A stretch of 64,000 bases of DNA, from contig CAZDEO010000015.1 in NCBI GenBank assembly GCA_964504445.1, positions 1-64,000 on the forward strand, read 5' to 3'. The stretch comes from JACSRF01 sp964504445. Its GTDB lineage: Bacteria; Chloroflexota; Anaerolineae; Promineifilales; Promineifilaceae. A program made the translations under genes and the position numbers. Shown here one piece after another: positions 42,061 to 51,203 of this stretch. Below the pieces are notes generated by a model, which had not been told where the DNA came from, ran no database searches, and saw only the letters and a list, made by a program, of their open reading frames with translations. Positions within the stretch are counted from its first letter, which is position 1. Each line of letters begins with the position of its first letter.

Positions 42061-42897
42061 ATGGATGCGATTATGCAAGTTGAACATGTAACCCGCCGCT
42101 TTGGCAGCGGCCGCACGGAAGTGGTGGCTGTGGATGATGTCTCGTTAAGCGCGGCGCCCGGCGAAGTGCTGCTGATTATGGGGCCGTCGGGCAGTGGCAA
42201 GACGACGCTGCTGTCGATGCTGGGGGGACTGCTGCAGCCGAGCAGCGGCCGTATCCGCATTGGCGACGACGAGCTGACCCAACTGGATGAAAACCGACTG
42301 CCCGACGTGCGCCTGCACCACATCGGTTTCATCTTCCAGGATTTTAACCTGCTGTCGGCGCTTTCTTGCCTGGATAATGTGGCGCTGGTGGGTCAGCTTA
42401 ACGGACTGTCGCGAAAAGATTCGCGGCAGCGGGCGCGGGATCTGCTGGAACAGTTGGGGTTGGGCCACAGGCTAACCTTTTTGCCGGAGAAGTTGTCTGG
42501 CGGCGAAAAGCAGCGCGTGGCCATTGCCCGCGCTCTGGTCAACCAGCCGACCATCATCCTGGCTGACGAGCCAACGGCTAACCTGGACAGCCATCACGGC
42601 CACGAGACGATGCGCCTGCTGCGCCGCGTTGCCAGGGAAGAGCAGCGCAGTGTGATTATCGTCAGCCACGACCAGCGCATCAAGGATATTGCCGACCGCA
42701 TTTTGTGGCTGGAGGACGGTGCGTTCAAGAATGTGGTTGAGATGGCGGCGGACCCGGTGTGTGGCATGTCGGTGGATAAGGACAGCGCACCGGCGCAGGT
42801 GATGTGGCAGGGTCGGACCTTCTACTTCTGTGCCCACGGCTGCCGTGATGAATTCCTGGCTGACCCGGAAACGTTTATGCCGGACCAGGCCAATTGA
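42061..42897 (+). CDS. ABC transporter ATPase with C-terminal YHS metal-binding domain
   Basis: About 278 residues. ATPase part: Walker A GPSGSGKTT, Q-loop FQDFN, signature LSGGEKQRVAIARAL, Walker B IILADEPTA, H-loop VSHD. From ~residue 229 a YHS domain follows (DPVCGMSVDKD; RTFYFCAHGCRDEF), close in sequence to the small YHS protein at 6390. LolD/MacB-type ATPases normally end before this. The fusion suggests metal-sensing or metal-delivering control. ATG 42061 has GGAG seven bases upstream. Confidence 0.93.
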   Translation: MDAIMQVEHVTRRFGSGRTEVVAVDDVSLSAAPGEVLLIMGPSGSGKTTLLSMLGGLLQPSSGRIRIGDDELTQLDENRLPDVRLHHIGFIFQDFNLLSALSCLDNVALVGQLNGLSRKDSRQRARDLLEQLGLGHRLTFLPEKLSGGEKQRVAIARALVNQPTIILADEPTANLDSHHGHETMRLLRRVAREEQRSVIIVSHDQRIKDIADRILWLEDGAFKNVVEMAADPVCGMSVDKDSAPAQVMWQGRTFYFCAHGCRDEFLADPETFMPDQAN

Positions 42898-42941
42898 CCT
42901 ATAGTTGGTTGGGCATATTGGCGCTTGGAAACGGCCGTTCC

Positions 42942-43220
42942 ATGGCCTACCCTGACAGTATGAAGAACATATCTGCACAAAGTAAACGACGGATGGCTAC
43001 ACTGCTTTTCCTGGCGCTGCTCGCTTCTTTTGTCTGGTGCATTGTAGACAACATTATTATGAGTGCGCAGGTGCCTGATGTGATAGAGGAAACGACCGTT
43101 GCCATCATTGGTGCCATCCTCTGGTTGGTGGCGCATGGTATCCATGGTGCCGCCGTTATTGCGTTACCGGCGATGATTTGGCGGCAGGATGATGGAAAAG
43201 AAGGCACCCATGTCCATTGA
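42942..43220 (+). CDS. Small membrane protein of unknown function
   Basis: About 92 residues with two TM helices and a His-containing end (GTHVH). Not recognised. Starts at 42942 or 42960 are possible; the open frame reaches back to a TTG overlapping the ATPase stop. It overlaps the start of the methyltransferase gene, suggesting co-translation. Confidence 0.6.
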   Translation: MAYPDSMKNISAQSKRRMATLLFLALLASFVWCIVDNIIMSAQVPDVIEETTVAIIGAILWLVAHGIHGAAVIALPAMIWRQDDGKEGTHVH

Positions 43221-43845
43221 TAAACGAGAAACTGCTCGAACCCAGGCGCGTTACCAGCGGATTGCGCCCCTCTATGACACGATGGAACTTTTTGCCGAGC
43301 GTCGTTATGCAGATTGGCGGCCGCGACTCTGGTCGCAGGTGCAGGGACCGCAGGTGCTGGAAGTGGGCGTGGGCACGGGCAAGAACATGCCTTACTATCC
43401 GGATGGTGCGCAAGTGACCGCTATCGACCTCACCCCGGGGATGCTGGAGCGGGCCAAAGTACGGGCGGCCAAATTAAATGCAGCTGTTGCGTTGCAGCCT
43501 GGCGACGTGCAGGCGCTTGACTTTCCCGACGAAACGTTTGACGACGTAGTTGCTACCTTTGTCTTCTGCTCGGTACCGGACCCTGTTTTAGGCTTTGATG
43601 AGATTGCACGGGTGTTGAAGCCAAACGGCCGTTTGCACTTGTTGGAGCACGTGCGCGCCCCCAACCCCGTCCTGGGCGCGCTGATGGATCTACTGGACCC
43701 GGTGACCGTCCGGTTGATGGGACCGCATATCAATCGGCGCACGGTGCAAAATGTGCAGCAGAGCCGCCTGCACCTGGAACGGGTCGAGAATGTAGGCGCG
43801 GGCGGCATTTTTAAACTTATTGTGGCCCAGCGCAGAAGCAGGTAA
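43210..43845 (+). CDS. SAM-dependent methyltransferase (UbiE/COQ5-like class I)
   Basis: About 211 residues with motif I VLEVGVGTGKNMPYY, motif II FDDVVATFVFCSVPD and motif III VLKPNGRLHLLEHV. Resembles phosphatidylethanolamine or quinone methyltransferases and many enzymes annotated UbiE. Substrate not certain. Start 43210 preferred, with AAGAAGG a few bases upstream. Confidence 0.88.
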   Translation: MSIDKRETARTQARYQRIAPLYDTMELFAERRYADWRPRLWSQVQGPQVLEVGVGTGKNMPYYPDGAQVTAIDLTPGMLERAKVRAAKLNAAVALQPGDVQALDFPDETFDDVVATFVFCSVPDPVLGFDEIARVLKPNGRLHLLEHVRAPNPVLGALMDLLDPVTVRLMGPHINRRTVQNVQQSRLHLERVENVGAGGIFKLIVAQRRSR

Positions 43846-43862
43846 ACAGATAGAATTCCCGG

Positions 43863-44318
43863 CTACGGGTTCAATAAGGAGTGTCCGCTGTTCTCCCAGG
43901 CGATCATGCCGCCGTCCAGATTCCAGACGTTAGTATAGCCCAGTTCCAACAACATCTGTGCCGCCTGGGCGCTCATGCTGCCGCTGCGGCAGTAGACAAC
44001 GACCTGGGCATCTTTATCGGCCGGAAACTTATCGAGGTTGGATTGGATTTCATTGAACGGTACAAATTCGTCGGTGCTTTCAATTTCGCCTTCGTAGGGG
44101 ATGTGGACGTTAATAAGCGGAAAATCTTTGTTTTCCAGCATCATGGCCAGTCCGGCTGCGCTGACGTTGGTGTAAGCACCGTCTGCAATGGAGACAACCT
44201 GGGTTTCACCGTTGAGGTCAACGGCGTCGGTGGTAGGAACGGCCGTTTCGCGGCTACAAGCGGCCAGAATCAGGGTCAACAGAGTCAATACCACTATCGC
44301 CAATTTAGAACGTTTCAT
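43863..44318 (-). CDS. Rhodanese-like lipoprotein
   Basis: A 151-residue lipoprotein: lipobox LILAAC near residue 21, then one rhodanese domain with active loop VVYCRSGSMSAQAA (Cys nucleophile) and LDGGMIAW. It may shuttle sulfane sulfur or handle thiols outside the membrane. Alone, with an operator palindrome ~130 bases upstream. Confidence 0.9.
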   Translation of the reverse strand: MKRSKLAIVVLTLLTLILAACSRETAVPTTDAVDLNGETQVVSIADGAYTNVSAAGLAMMLENKDFPLINVHIPYEGEIESTDEFVPFNEIQSNLDKFPADKDAQVVVYCRSGSMSAQAAQMLLELGYTNVWNLDGGMIAWENSGHSLLNP

Positions 44319-44439
44319 CGCTGCTCCTTTGAGATGAGGTTGGCGGGCAGCGGGAAAACGCTGCCTGCCAATTGCTTTCTCTATCTCTAGGTTTTAACAG
44401 ACGATGTGCCTGAGGGTGAGAGCAGATTGTCGTGTATCC

Positions 44440-44461
44440 GCATGCGCCATTTGGCCTATTG
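44440..44461. promoter_or_regulatory. Palindromic operator copy 10 (core GCCATTTGGC)
   Basis: Flanks GCATGC and CTATTG, upstream of the rhodanese gene and just beyond the end of the multicopper oxidase gene. Confidence 0.55.
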
Positions 44462-44470
44462 AGGACACGA

Positions 44471-46057
44471 TCAGGCCCGAATCTCAAAATTACGCATCAT
44501 CCCCATATCTTCATGTTCCAGATTGTGGCAATGGTAGATAAACAGGCCGGTAAAGTCGCCAAATCGGCGCAGGACTTTAACCCGCTCGCCGGGCATGACC
44601 AGGACGGTATCTTTCCAGCCTTCGTCGACAAACCCCTGGCTCAGGGTGTCCCAGGCCGCTTTACCGCTGTCGTTAATCTGCCGCTCGATGACCTGAAACG
44701 ATTCACCATGCATGTGCATGGGGTGGGGGAGGCTCATATTCATCATTCCCATCCCTCGGCCCATGCCGCCGCCGGCGCTGTCATTGGCAAATTCCCAAAT
44801 CTCAACGGCATTCAATGGTACGATTTCATCCTCGGCAACGGCGGTCATTTCGAAGGTACGGCCGTTCAACGTCCAGCCGCCCTGCATCAGCAGGGTCACC
44901 GTGCGCGTGCGTTCAGCATCAGCAGCAGCGAAAAAGGCGGGCGACGACAGTCTTTCCGGCAAGGCAACATTGTCGGCCATTTCGCGCTCGATGCGCACCG
45001 TGAGGACGGGGAACTGTCCGCTCTGGAATTCGCCGGTGGTAAAAGGGAGACTGACCAGTTTTCGTTCGGAATTGATAGGACTGCCGTTAAAATCGACCCA
45101 GATTTCGATTCGTTCCGCCGGAGCCAGGGTCAGGTACGGCCGTTCCACCGGCCTTTCCAGTAATCCACCATCCGTACCGATGACGGTAAACGGGGACCCA
45201 TCTTCCCAGCCCAGCTTGTAGATGCGCGAGTTTGAGCCGTTGAGGAGGCGCAGGCGATAGGCGCGGGCTGCGACCGGCAGGGTCACATCGGGCCGGCCGT
45301 TGACCAGCAGCTGGTTGCCCAAAAACCCCATCATCTGATCCATCATTCCGTTCCCCATATAAACCAGCTGACCATTGTCGTCAAAGCGGCGATCCTGCAG
45401 CACCAGCGGGATATCGTATTCACCGGCAGGCAGATTGGCAGCCTCCTCTTCTTCGTCGGAGACCAGGAAGAATCCGGCCAAGCCGGCATATACCTGGGGT
45501 CCGGTACGGCCGTGCGGATGAGGATGGTACCAGTACGTGCCGGCGCGGTTGCGCACTTCAAACTCGTACACATAGGTCTGCCCGCCGCCTACCGCGTACT
45601 GGGGATGACCATCCATGTTGGCCGGCACGTGCAGCCCGTGCCAATGAATAATGCTTTCCTCAGGCAGTTCGTTGGTGAAATGGATGCGCACCTTCTGTCC
45701 CCGGCGCAGGCGCAGCGTGGGGCCTAGATAGCTGTCCGGCACCGGCTGCAGGGTGCCGGCATCTCCTTGCAGCAGTTCACCGCGGATGCGCCAGACGCGG
45801 GTGTCGATGTTGGGAAAGATAACGGCCGTATCGGCAACTGCCTGCAATGCAATCTCCACATCCGGCACGAAATCGGCGCTGGGAACGGCCGTTGGCGATG
45901 GCAGGGTGGCCGGCGGTACCGATGTGGGGTTGATGCTGCCCGGTGTTGGCGTCGTAACATCTGCTTTGTCCGGGTTGACATTACAGGCGGTGAGAACGGC
46001 CGTTGCTGCGCCGGCACCGGCCAAGCGAAGAAAGTTGCGTCGCGTTAGTTTTGTCAT
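44471..46057 (-). CDS. Multicopper oxidase (CueO/bilirubin oxidase-like), Tat-exported
   Basis: A 528-residue enzyme: twin-arginine signal TRRNFLRLAGAG with a lipobox-like TAC, then three cupredoxin domains. Copper ligands are complete: HWHGLHVP, YWYHPHPHG, PHPMHMHGE and YHCHNLEHEDMGMM (type 1 and trinuclear sites). A Met/Gly-rich strip GGGMGRGMGMMNMS lies near the last domain, as in Cu(I) oxidases. It probably oxidises Cu(I) outside the cell as part of copper tolerance. Confidence 0.94.
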   Translation of the reverse strand: MTKLTRRNFLRLAGAGAATAVLTACNVNPDKADVTTPTPGSINPTSVPPATLPSPTAVPSADFVPDVEIALQAVADTAVIFPNIDTRVWRIRGELLQGDAGTLQPVPDSYLGPTLRLRRGQKVRIHFTNELPEESIIHWHGLHVPANMDGHPQYAVGGGQTYVYEFEVRNRAGTYWYHPHPHGRTGPQVYAGLAGFFLVSDEEEEAANLPAGEYDIPLVLQDRRFDDNGQLVYMGNGMMDQMMGFLGNQLLVNGRPDVTLPVAARAYRLRLLNGSNSRIYKLGWEDGSPFTVIGTDGGLLERPVERPYLTLAPAERIEIWVDFNGSPINSERKLVSLPFTTGEFQSGQFPVLTVRIEREMADNVALPERLSSPAFFAAADAERTRTVTLLMQGGWTLNGRTFEMTAVAEDEIVPLNAVEIWEFANDSAGGGMGRGMGMMNMSLPHPMHMHGESFQVIERQINDSGKAAWDTLSQGFVDEGWKDTVLVMPGERVKVLRRFGDFTGLFIYHCHNLEHEDMGMMRNFEIRA

Positions 46058-46138
46058 TGTCGTATGTCCCGTTTAATGCAAATTGCGCCGATACAATGGG
46101 TCATCGGCGCAACCTGCGGATTGCAAAGCAAATCTGGT

Positions 46139-47116
46139 TTATTCGTGAGCTTCCCCAGCCATCTCGATGAAATCGCCATGCCAGTGATGGAGGAAAACCT
46201 GGCCGGTATAGGCATTGACGCTCAGCATGCCGATGGTTTCACCATCTTCCAGAACGTGCAGGGTATAGTAGCCGGGAAAGGTGTCGGCCGTTTCGTCAGC
46301 CGTTTTGCCGGGCAGATACGCATCCAGGTATTCCTGAGCCGTGTCTACCGCTTCCTCAGGGGTGATATTGATTTGCGCATCCGGAGCGTAGCCGAAGCTG
46401 CCCATCATGTTGCCGCCCATCATCCCGTTGTTTTGGACATTGCCCATCATACCAGAACCGAACTGTCCACCCATCATATTGCCATCCATCATGCCACTGA
46501 AACCATTACCGCTCATCATCCCGTATTCGGTGTTCCACATCATGTTCGGACCGGGTTCAGGGAATACATTGCCGCTGGCCGGGTCAACCAATAGTTCAAA
46601 GGCGCCTGTTTCTGTGGTTTCGTCCACAATCTGGGCGTAGGCATGATTGTCAAAGATCATGATTTCGCCCAGGGTCAAATTGTCGTTGTTGAGGGTGGCG
46701 AGGTAGTCGGTAACGGCCGTTTCCGCAGCCTCAATTGATAATGGATCCACATTGGTTAAGCCGCTAAAGTTGCCCATCATACCGGAACCATACTGGCCAC
46801 CCATCATACCGCCGTCCATCATCATCCCCATCATGCCGCCATATTGACCGCTGCCCATCATGCCTGCGCCATACTGATTACGGTCCATCATATTGCCGAA
46901 TTGACCGTTACCCATCATGACAGAACCGGTTGTCATACCGGTCGTATATTGGCCTTCCACATTGCCCATCATGTTAGGGTTGACTTGACCGTTCCAGTCG
47001 CCCATCATCCAGCCCGGCTGAATCGTTTGCGCATTCACCCGGCTAAAGAAAAAGCCGCCGACAAAAAGGCCGATACCGGCCAAAATCGCTCCGATTACAA
47101 GTAACATTTTCTTCAT
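46139..47116 (-). CDS. Methionine-rich exported protein with PepSY-like repeats
   Basis: A 325-residue membrane-anchored protein: one N-terminal TM helix, then Met/Gly/Asn/Gln-rich low-complexity segments (repeated MMG, QYGSGMMGN) alternating with two PepSY-like folds (AAETAVTDYLATLNNDNLTL; TPEEAVDTAQEYLDAYL). Thioether-rich stretches bind Cu(I), so it likely buffers copper near the multicopper oxidase 81 bases downstream. Start ATG 47116 follows GAGGAAA. Confidence 0.82.
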   Translation of the reverse strand: MKKMLLVIGAILAGIGLFVGGFFFSRVNAQTIQPGWMMGDWNGQVNPNMMGNVEGQYTTGMTTGSVMMGNGQFGNMMDRNQYGAGMMGSGQYGGMMGMMMDGGMMGGQYGSGMMGNFSGLTNVDPLSIEAAETAVTDYLATLNNDNLTLGEIMIFDNHAYAQIVDETTETGAFELLVDPASGNVFPEPGPNMMWNTEYGMMSGNGFSGMMDGNMMGGQFGSGMMGNVQNNGMMGGNMMGSFGYAPDAQINITPEEAVDTAQEYLDAYLPGKTADETADTFPGYYTLHVLEDGETIGMLSVNAYTGQVFLHHWHGDFIEMAGEAHE

Positions 47117-47175
47117 TGTTATTTCCTCAATTAATTTGTTGGTTGTAAAAAATTTGCGCAGATTGTTTTATGCAT

Positions 47176-47421
47176 CTACGCTTGTTCCAGATCGTGACGA
47201 ATTGTCTCAAATTCCTCTTTGGTCAATTCACCGCGTGCATACCGTTGTTTCAAAATCACCAGCGGATCGTCATTTGTTTGTGCGTTGCTGTTTGAGGCTG
47301 AATGGGTGCGCGGGAATATAGTTGCCAATAGCCAAATGCCGCCGCCAAGAATGACTATCCAGAAAATGATCATCCAGATAGCGCCCCCAAATCCCATCAT
47401 ATGTTGACTCCACCACATCAT
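47176..47421 (-). CDS. SHOCT-domain membrane protein (1)
   Basis: An 81-residue protein: Met-rich N-terminus, one TM helix (~12-34), and a C-terminal SHOCT motif (LVILKQRYARGELTKEEFET). SHOCT domains are short oligomerisation modules. Follows a near-copy 10 bases upstream. Confidence 0.88.
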   Translation of the reverse strand: MMWWSQHMMGFGGAIWMIIFWIVILGGGIWLLATIFPRTHSASNSNAQTNDDPLVILKQRYARGELTKEEFETIRHDLEQA

Positions 47422-47431
47422 GTCACCTCCG

Positions 47432-47629
47432 TTAATTATTCAGGTCGTTGCGAATTTGCTCGAATTCTTCTTTACTCATTTCGCCGCGCACGTATCGTTC
47501 TTTAGCAATGTCCAGCGCCGATTTACCTTTGGGAGATGCGGAAAACAGGTTGCCCTGTCCCCGTTCATTCAGCAGATAAATGAAGGCGATAACAATTAAA
47601 ACCGGAAAAATCAGACCAAAACCCATCAT
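47432..47629 (-). CDS. SHOCT-domain membrane protein (2)
   Basis: A 65-residue protein: TM helix (~4-20) and SHOCT motif (ALDIAKERYVRGEMSKEEFE). First gene of the copper-binding operon that ends with the multicopper oxidase. Confidence 0.88.
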   Translation of the reverse strand: MMGFGLIFPVLIVIAFIYLLNERGQGNLFSASPKGKSALDIAKERYVRGEMSKEEFEQIRNDLNN

Positions 47630-47691
47630 GGTATCGTTACTCCTTTACACAAATCACAGGCAGCTTGCCCGTGGCGTTTTCTATCTAAAGG

Positions 47692-47708
47692 TTCAGTCAG
47701 TGACTAAA
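47692..47708. promoter_or_regulatory. 17-bp dyad upstream of SHOCT/Met-rich operon
   Basis: TTCAGTCAGTGACTAAA, symmetric around 47700 with two mismatched arm positions. About 70 bases before the ATG; a possible operator of an unknown regulator. It lies just left of the IS3-family end. Confidence 0.45.
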
Positions 47709-47760
47709 ATAAACGTCATGGCTGAACTATCTTTATGACCTTCCCCTATTTTAGTGGACA

Positions 47761-47934
47761 TCAAGTTAAGGCTAACTGATGTTGATAATAGGCCGTTTCA
47801 TGAGCGGCCGGGCTGACATAGCCCAACGTTGAATGGCGACGCTGCCTATTGTAGAATGCTTCAATGTAAAAGAAAATGTCGGTGCGCGCCTGCGCACGGG
47901 TTTGGTAGATTGTGTGATGCACCAGTTCCATTTT
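47761..47934 (-). pseudogene. IS3-family OrfB, C-terminal fragment
   Basis: The last ~57 residues of the transposase integrase core: MELVHHTIYQTRAQ, then FYNRQRRHSTLGYVSP, the typical IS3 end with the third catalytic region. It is separated from the front part (50499-51203) by the inserted element and would resume exactly at Lys-Met across the junction. Confidence 0.85.
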
Positions 47935-47954
47935 GACGGTTCCATAATGATACC

Positions 47955-50042
47955 TCACTGTGATCGTGCGTTTTTCTTCATATCGCGCAGACTGATAAGC
48001 AATTTGGGGTCGTTGCGCACAAATAATCTGTCATATTCAGGATGACGCGTAATGAATTCAGCGGGAATAGTGCCTCTACGAATTCTGCCATAGAGCCAGG
48101 AACGGGTTACACCAAGCAGGTCAGCCAGTTCCTGGACAGAAAGGTGTCCCTCCATTGATAAATAATCACGCGCACTGACACGCTGCCACCTATGAGCGAG
48201 CCGCAGACGGCCAACAGAAGCTGCCGAAACATGATCAGAGCGTGCTGAATGATAGCCTATGGTAGTCAGTTCAGCAGCAATGGCAGCATCGTCCATACCT
48301 TGCTGCCACATCAGCTTAACCTGCTGAATCAGCGCGTCATAATTTGGCAGGTCACGATTCTTGCGCGTACCAACCTGCACCACAAAGGAAGAGTAATGGC
48401 CTGAAACCCAGACAACCCTGAAAGCAACTTGGTCAACCTCGGTACGAGTTAGGATGACTCTGCTGATGAGTGACCGCAGCAGGGATTTCTTGTCCCGATT
48501 GGACAACTCCTCCCAGATTGTTGGCAAATTATCGCAAATGGCCTGAAATTGCTGGCGAAGCTGTGGGGTTAACATGGCTGGCGTGGGGCGTTGTTCAAAC
48601 TGTTCAATCTCAACCTGTGTGGTAGCAAGCGCTTGTAGCTTCACTTCCCAGCGGCGCTCTAGCTCAGCAGCAACCAAACGATTGTCTGGGTCAACCGCGT
48701 TGTATTGGCGTTGGGCTAAGTGTGCCTCATACTGAGCTCGCTGCAAGCGTTGCTGCCACTGCATTGCCAACTGGCCGTGGGCGTCGGTTTGTTCCCGCAA
48801 GACGGCCTCTAAAACATCGAGTTGAGCCGGTTGGACAGCCGTAAAGAATGCTTCAATGACAACAGGGTCAATATACTCGGCATTAATGATGGCGCATATT
48901 TCACCGCCATACATCCGCTTTTGAGCGTAACAAGCGTATTTCTTCACCCCTTTATGCTGGGTATGCATCTGGTGGCCACAAAGACCACAATACACCATGC
49001 CCTGCAGCAACGCACCGCCATGACGTATGGCCCCCGTTTCATCCTGGTCAGGTTGCCATTTATGTTGGCGATTGGCCTTTAATAGCCGTTGATTTTCCAA
49101 AAAGGCCTCCCAGGCGATGTAGGCAGGATAATGATCGTGATGGACATATTCCCATGACTCAACCGGTATCCAGCGACGCGGTCGATTCAGCCGGGTTCCG
49201 ATTAGTTGGCTTTTGTCTGTTTTGCGACGGCCGTAAACAAACGCGCCCGCATAAGCTGGATTGCCCAGTATGCTGTATAAAGCGTTGGATGAAGGTCTCC
49301 TCCAGACAACAGACCCAGCCTCCGGCCCTCGTATTTGTCGTCGTGGGAGAAGGATATTCTCTCGATGTAAATACTGTAACACCTGATTGCCACTTTTCAA
49401 CCGAGCAAAGGTGTTAAATACCAAGTCGATCACCTGACGCACCTGTTCATCAGGGTCTTTGATAACATCACCACTCTCTAATCTTATTAGTCCTGTCGGT
49501 AATATTTGGCGATACGCGCCGCGCTCCAATTGCCGGGTTCGGCCGGCAGACATACGCAGATGGAGTAAATGCAGTTCAGCCTCGCTCATGGTCCCTTTCA
49601 AGCCCAAAAGCAGCCGGTCATTGAAGTGATGCAAATCATAGATGCCATCATAATCGGCAATAAGTGTGTCAAACAAGGCTGCCACTTCCAGTAATTGATG
49701 CCAATCGCGGCTGTTGCGTGCCAGCCGCGAAACTTCATAGCAAAATACAATGCCAACTTTACCCAGCGATATGTCAGAGAGTAAGGAGCGAAATCCGCTA
49801 CGCTGTTTGCTGCTGTGCCCACTCTTGCCCAAATCCTCCGTGATGAGCTTTACTTGTGATGTTGGCCAACCTAACTGGCAAGCGCGTTCAGCCATTTGCT
49901 CCTGATTGAGCTGGCTTTCCCGATTTTGACGAACCTGTTCTGCTGTTGACTGGCGGATGTAAACGCAGGCCTGGCGTCGGTGGTGATGAGGCTGGATTTT
50001 TCTTTGACCTGCCGGGCCATGTGGGTTAGCTTGCTGCATCAT
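47955..50042 (-). CDS. Large serine recombinase
   Basis: A 695-residue site-specific recombinase. Resolvase catalytic domain with nucleophile region ACVYIRQSTAEQ and YEVSRLARNSRDW; a recombinase domain; zinc ribbon CGLCGHQMHTQHKGVKKYAC; a coiled coil; and a C-terminal helix-turn-helix (SVQELADLLGVTRSWLYGRI). It probably moves the element. Overlaps the DUF5372 gene by four bases. Confidence 0.93.
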   Translation of the reverse strand: MMQQANPHGPAGQRKIQPHHHRRQACVYIRQSTAEQVRQNRESQLNQEQMAERACQLGWPTSQVKLITEDLGKSGHSSKQRSGFRSLLSDISLGKVGIVFCYEVSRLARNSRDWHQLLEVAALFDTLIADYDGIYDLHHFNDRLLLGLKGTMSEAELHLLHLRMSAGRTRQLERGAYRQILPTGLIRLESGDVIKDPDEQVRQVIDLVFNTFARLKSGNQVLQYLHRENILLPRRQIRGPEAGSVVWRRPSSNALYSILGNPAYAGAFVYGRRKTDKSQLIGTRLNRPRRWIPVESWEYVHHDHYPAYIAWEAFLENQRLLKANRQHKWQPDQDETGAIRHGGALLQGMVYCGLCGHQMHTQHKGVKKYACYAQKRMYGGEICAIINAEYIDPVVIEAFFTAVQPAQLDVLEAVLREQTDAHGQLAMQWQQRLQRAQYEAHLAQRQYNAVDPDNRLVAAELERRWEVKLQALATTQVEIEQFEQRPTPAMLTPQLRQQFQAICDNLPTIWEELSNRDKKSLLRSLISRVILTRTEVDQVAFRVVWVSGHYSSFVVQVGTRKNRDLPNYDALIQQVKLMWQQGMDDAAIAAELTTIGYHSARSDHVSAASVGRLRLAHRWQRVSARDYLSMEGHLSVQELADLLGVTRSWLYGRIRRGTIPAEFITRHPEYDRLFVRNDPKLLISLRDMKKNARSQ

Positions 50043-50497
50043 GCCCCTCCTGTTGCGTCAACAACCGGCTGGCAAGCTGCTGGCAAATCGCCTCGATTGT
50101 CCGCGCAAATTGCTGTTGTTGATGCTCCGTCAATGCCCACCACACCTTTTTTGGCGCAATCTGTTTCGCTTTTATCTTGTCTTGTTGTTGCTGATACTTC
50201 ATCATCCCGAGCCTCCATAATTCCCTGATAAGTTGTCAGCAATTGTTGGAAACTCTGATGATTTAACAAACTACTTGAAATGGGCGTCGGTGTGCCGAGG
50301 TCAGTGGCGGCTAAGGGTACATCGCTTTGGCCCAACTCCCCCACTTTGACCCGGCAGAGGGCGATACCATCTTGTCGGAAATATATTTCCACGAGGGATA
50401 ATTCACGGCCAAACAGTGGATGACCTGGATCTGTAACTGTAATTGTTTCTTCCGATGGGGAAACAGGAAAACGGACTGGGGTATTATCTCCTAACAC
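50039..50497 (-). CDS. DUF5372 accessory protein of recombinase element
   Basis: A 152-residue protein. The N-terminal ~70 residues (DPGHPLFGRELSLVE, PLAATDL) fit DUF5372, a family found next to serine recombinases. The start GTG 50497 is at the very first bases of the element, so its ribosome site must come from the target; it overlaps the end of the truncated OrfB and is probably coupled to it. The tail is low in structure. Confidence 0.75.
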   Translation of the reverse strand: MLGDNTPVRFPVSPSEETITVTDPGHPLFGRELSLVEIYFRQDGIALCRVKVGELGQSDVPLAATDLGTPTPISSSLLNHQSFQQLLTTYQGIMEARDDEVSATTRQDKSETDCAKKGVVGIDGASTTAICADNRGDLPAACQPVVDATGGA

Positions 50498-51203
50498 TTT
50501 TCAAGCTGCCAAAAAAGCTCTCGGCTGGGGCATTGTCGTAACAATTGCCTGTGCCACTCATGCTCACCTGAAAGTGGTGGCTCTTTAACAGTTGTTGATA
50601 CAGCAGGCCCGTATACTGGCTGCCTCGGTCAGAGTGGTGAATCAAGCCAGGAGGTGGTTGACGCTCCCGAATGGCCATGTGCAACGCATCCACAACGAGC
50701 TCACTGGTCATCCGTGCCGACATCGCCCAGCCAACAATGCGGCGCGAGAATAAATCCAAAACGACGGCCAGATACAGCCACCCTTCTAAGGTGGGAATGT
50801 AGGTGATGTCCGTGGTCCACTTCTCATTGGGCGCTGTGGCCGAAAAATCCCTGTCTACCAGATTAGGTGCCACTGGATGCGCCCCATTTGCTTTGGTGGT
50901 GCGCTTGTAGCGCCGCTTCTGCTTGGCGGCAATGCCATGCTTTTTCATCAGACGAGCGACACGATTTTGGCTGCAATTTACTTTCCCTTTCACTTCATGA
51001 TAGATGCGCGGGCTACCGTAGACCCCATTGCTGGCCTGGTGAGCCGCCTTGATCTCTTTGAGCAATGTGTTATTCGCCATCTCCCGCGCACTGGACGGCC
51101 GTTTGCGCCAAGCATAATAGCCGCTTGAAGAGACGTCCAATACCCGGCACATGAGCCTGACCCGGAATTCTTGCCGATGGTCTTCGATGAACTGGTATCT
51201 CAT
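50484..51203 (-). pseudogene. IS3-family OrfB, N-terminal fragment
   Basis: 239 residues: HTH-like segment (GVYGSPRIYHEVKG) and most of the DDE core: first Asp in TTDITYIPT, second in IHHSDRGSQY. Glu appears in APAESFFGSLK just before the insertion. The last residues SVRR are from the element. Four-base overlap with orfA. Confidence 0.88.

Larger units (their letters stand above)
47935..50498. mobile_element. Serine-recombinase mobile element inside IS3 OrfB
   Basis: Inserted between OrfB codons SLK and MEL; removing it restores the frame. Both junctions carry AAAA, either a target duplication or the crossover bases. It holds two genes: a DUF5372 protein and a large serine recombinase. Boundaries are inferred from OrfB continuity. 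Confidence 0.8.
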
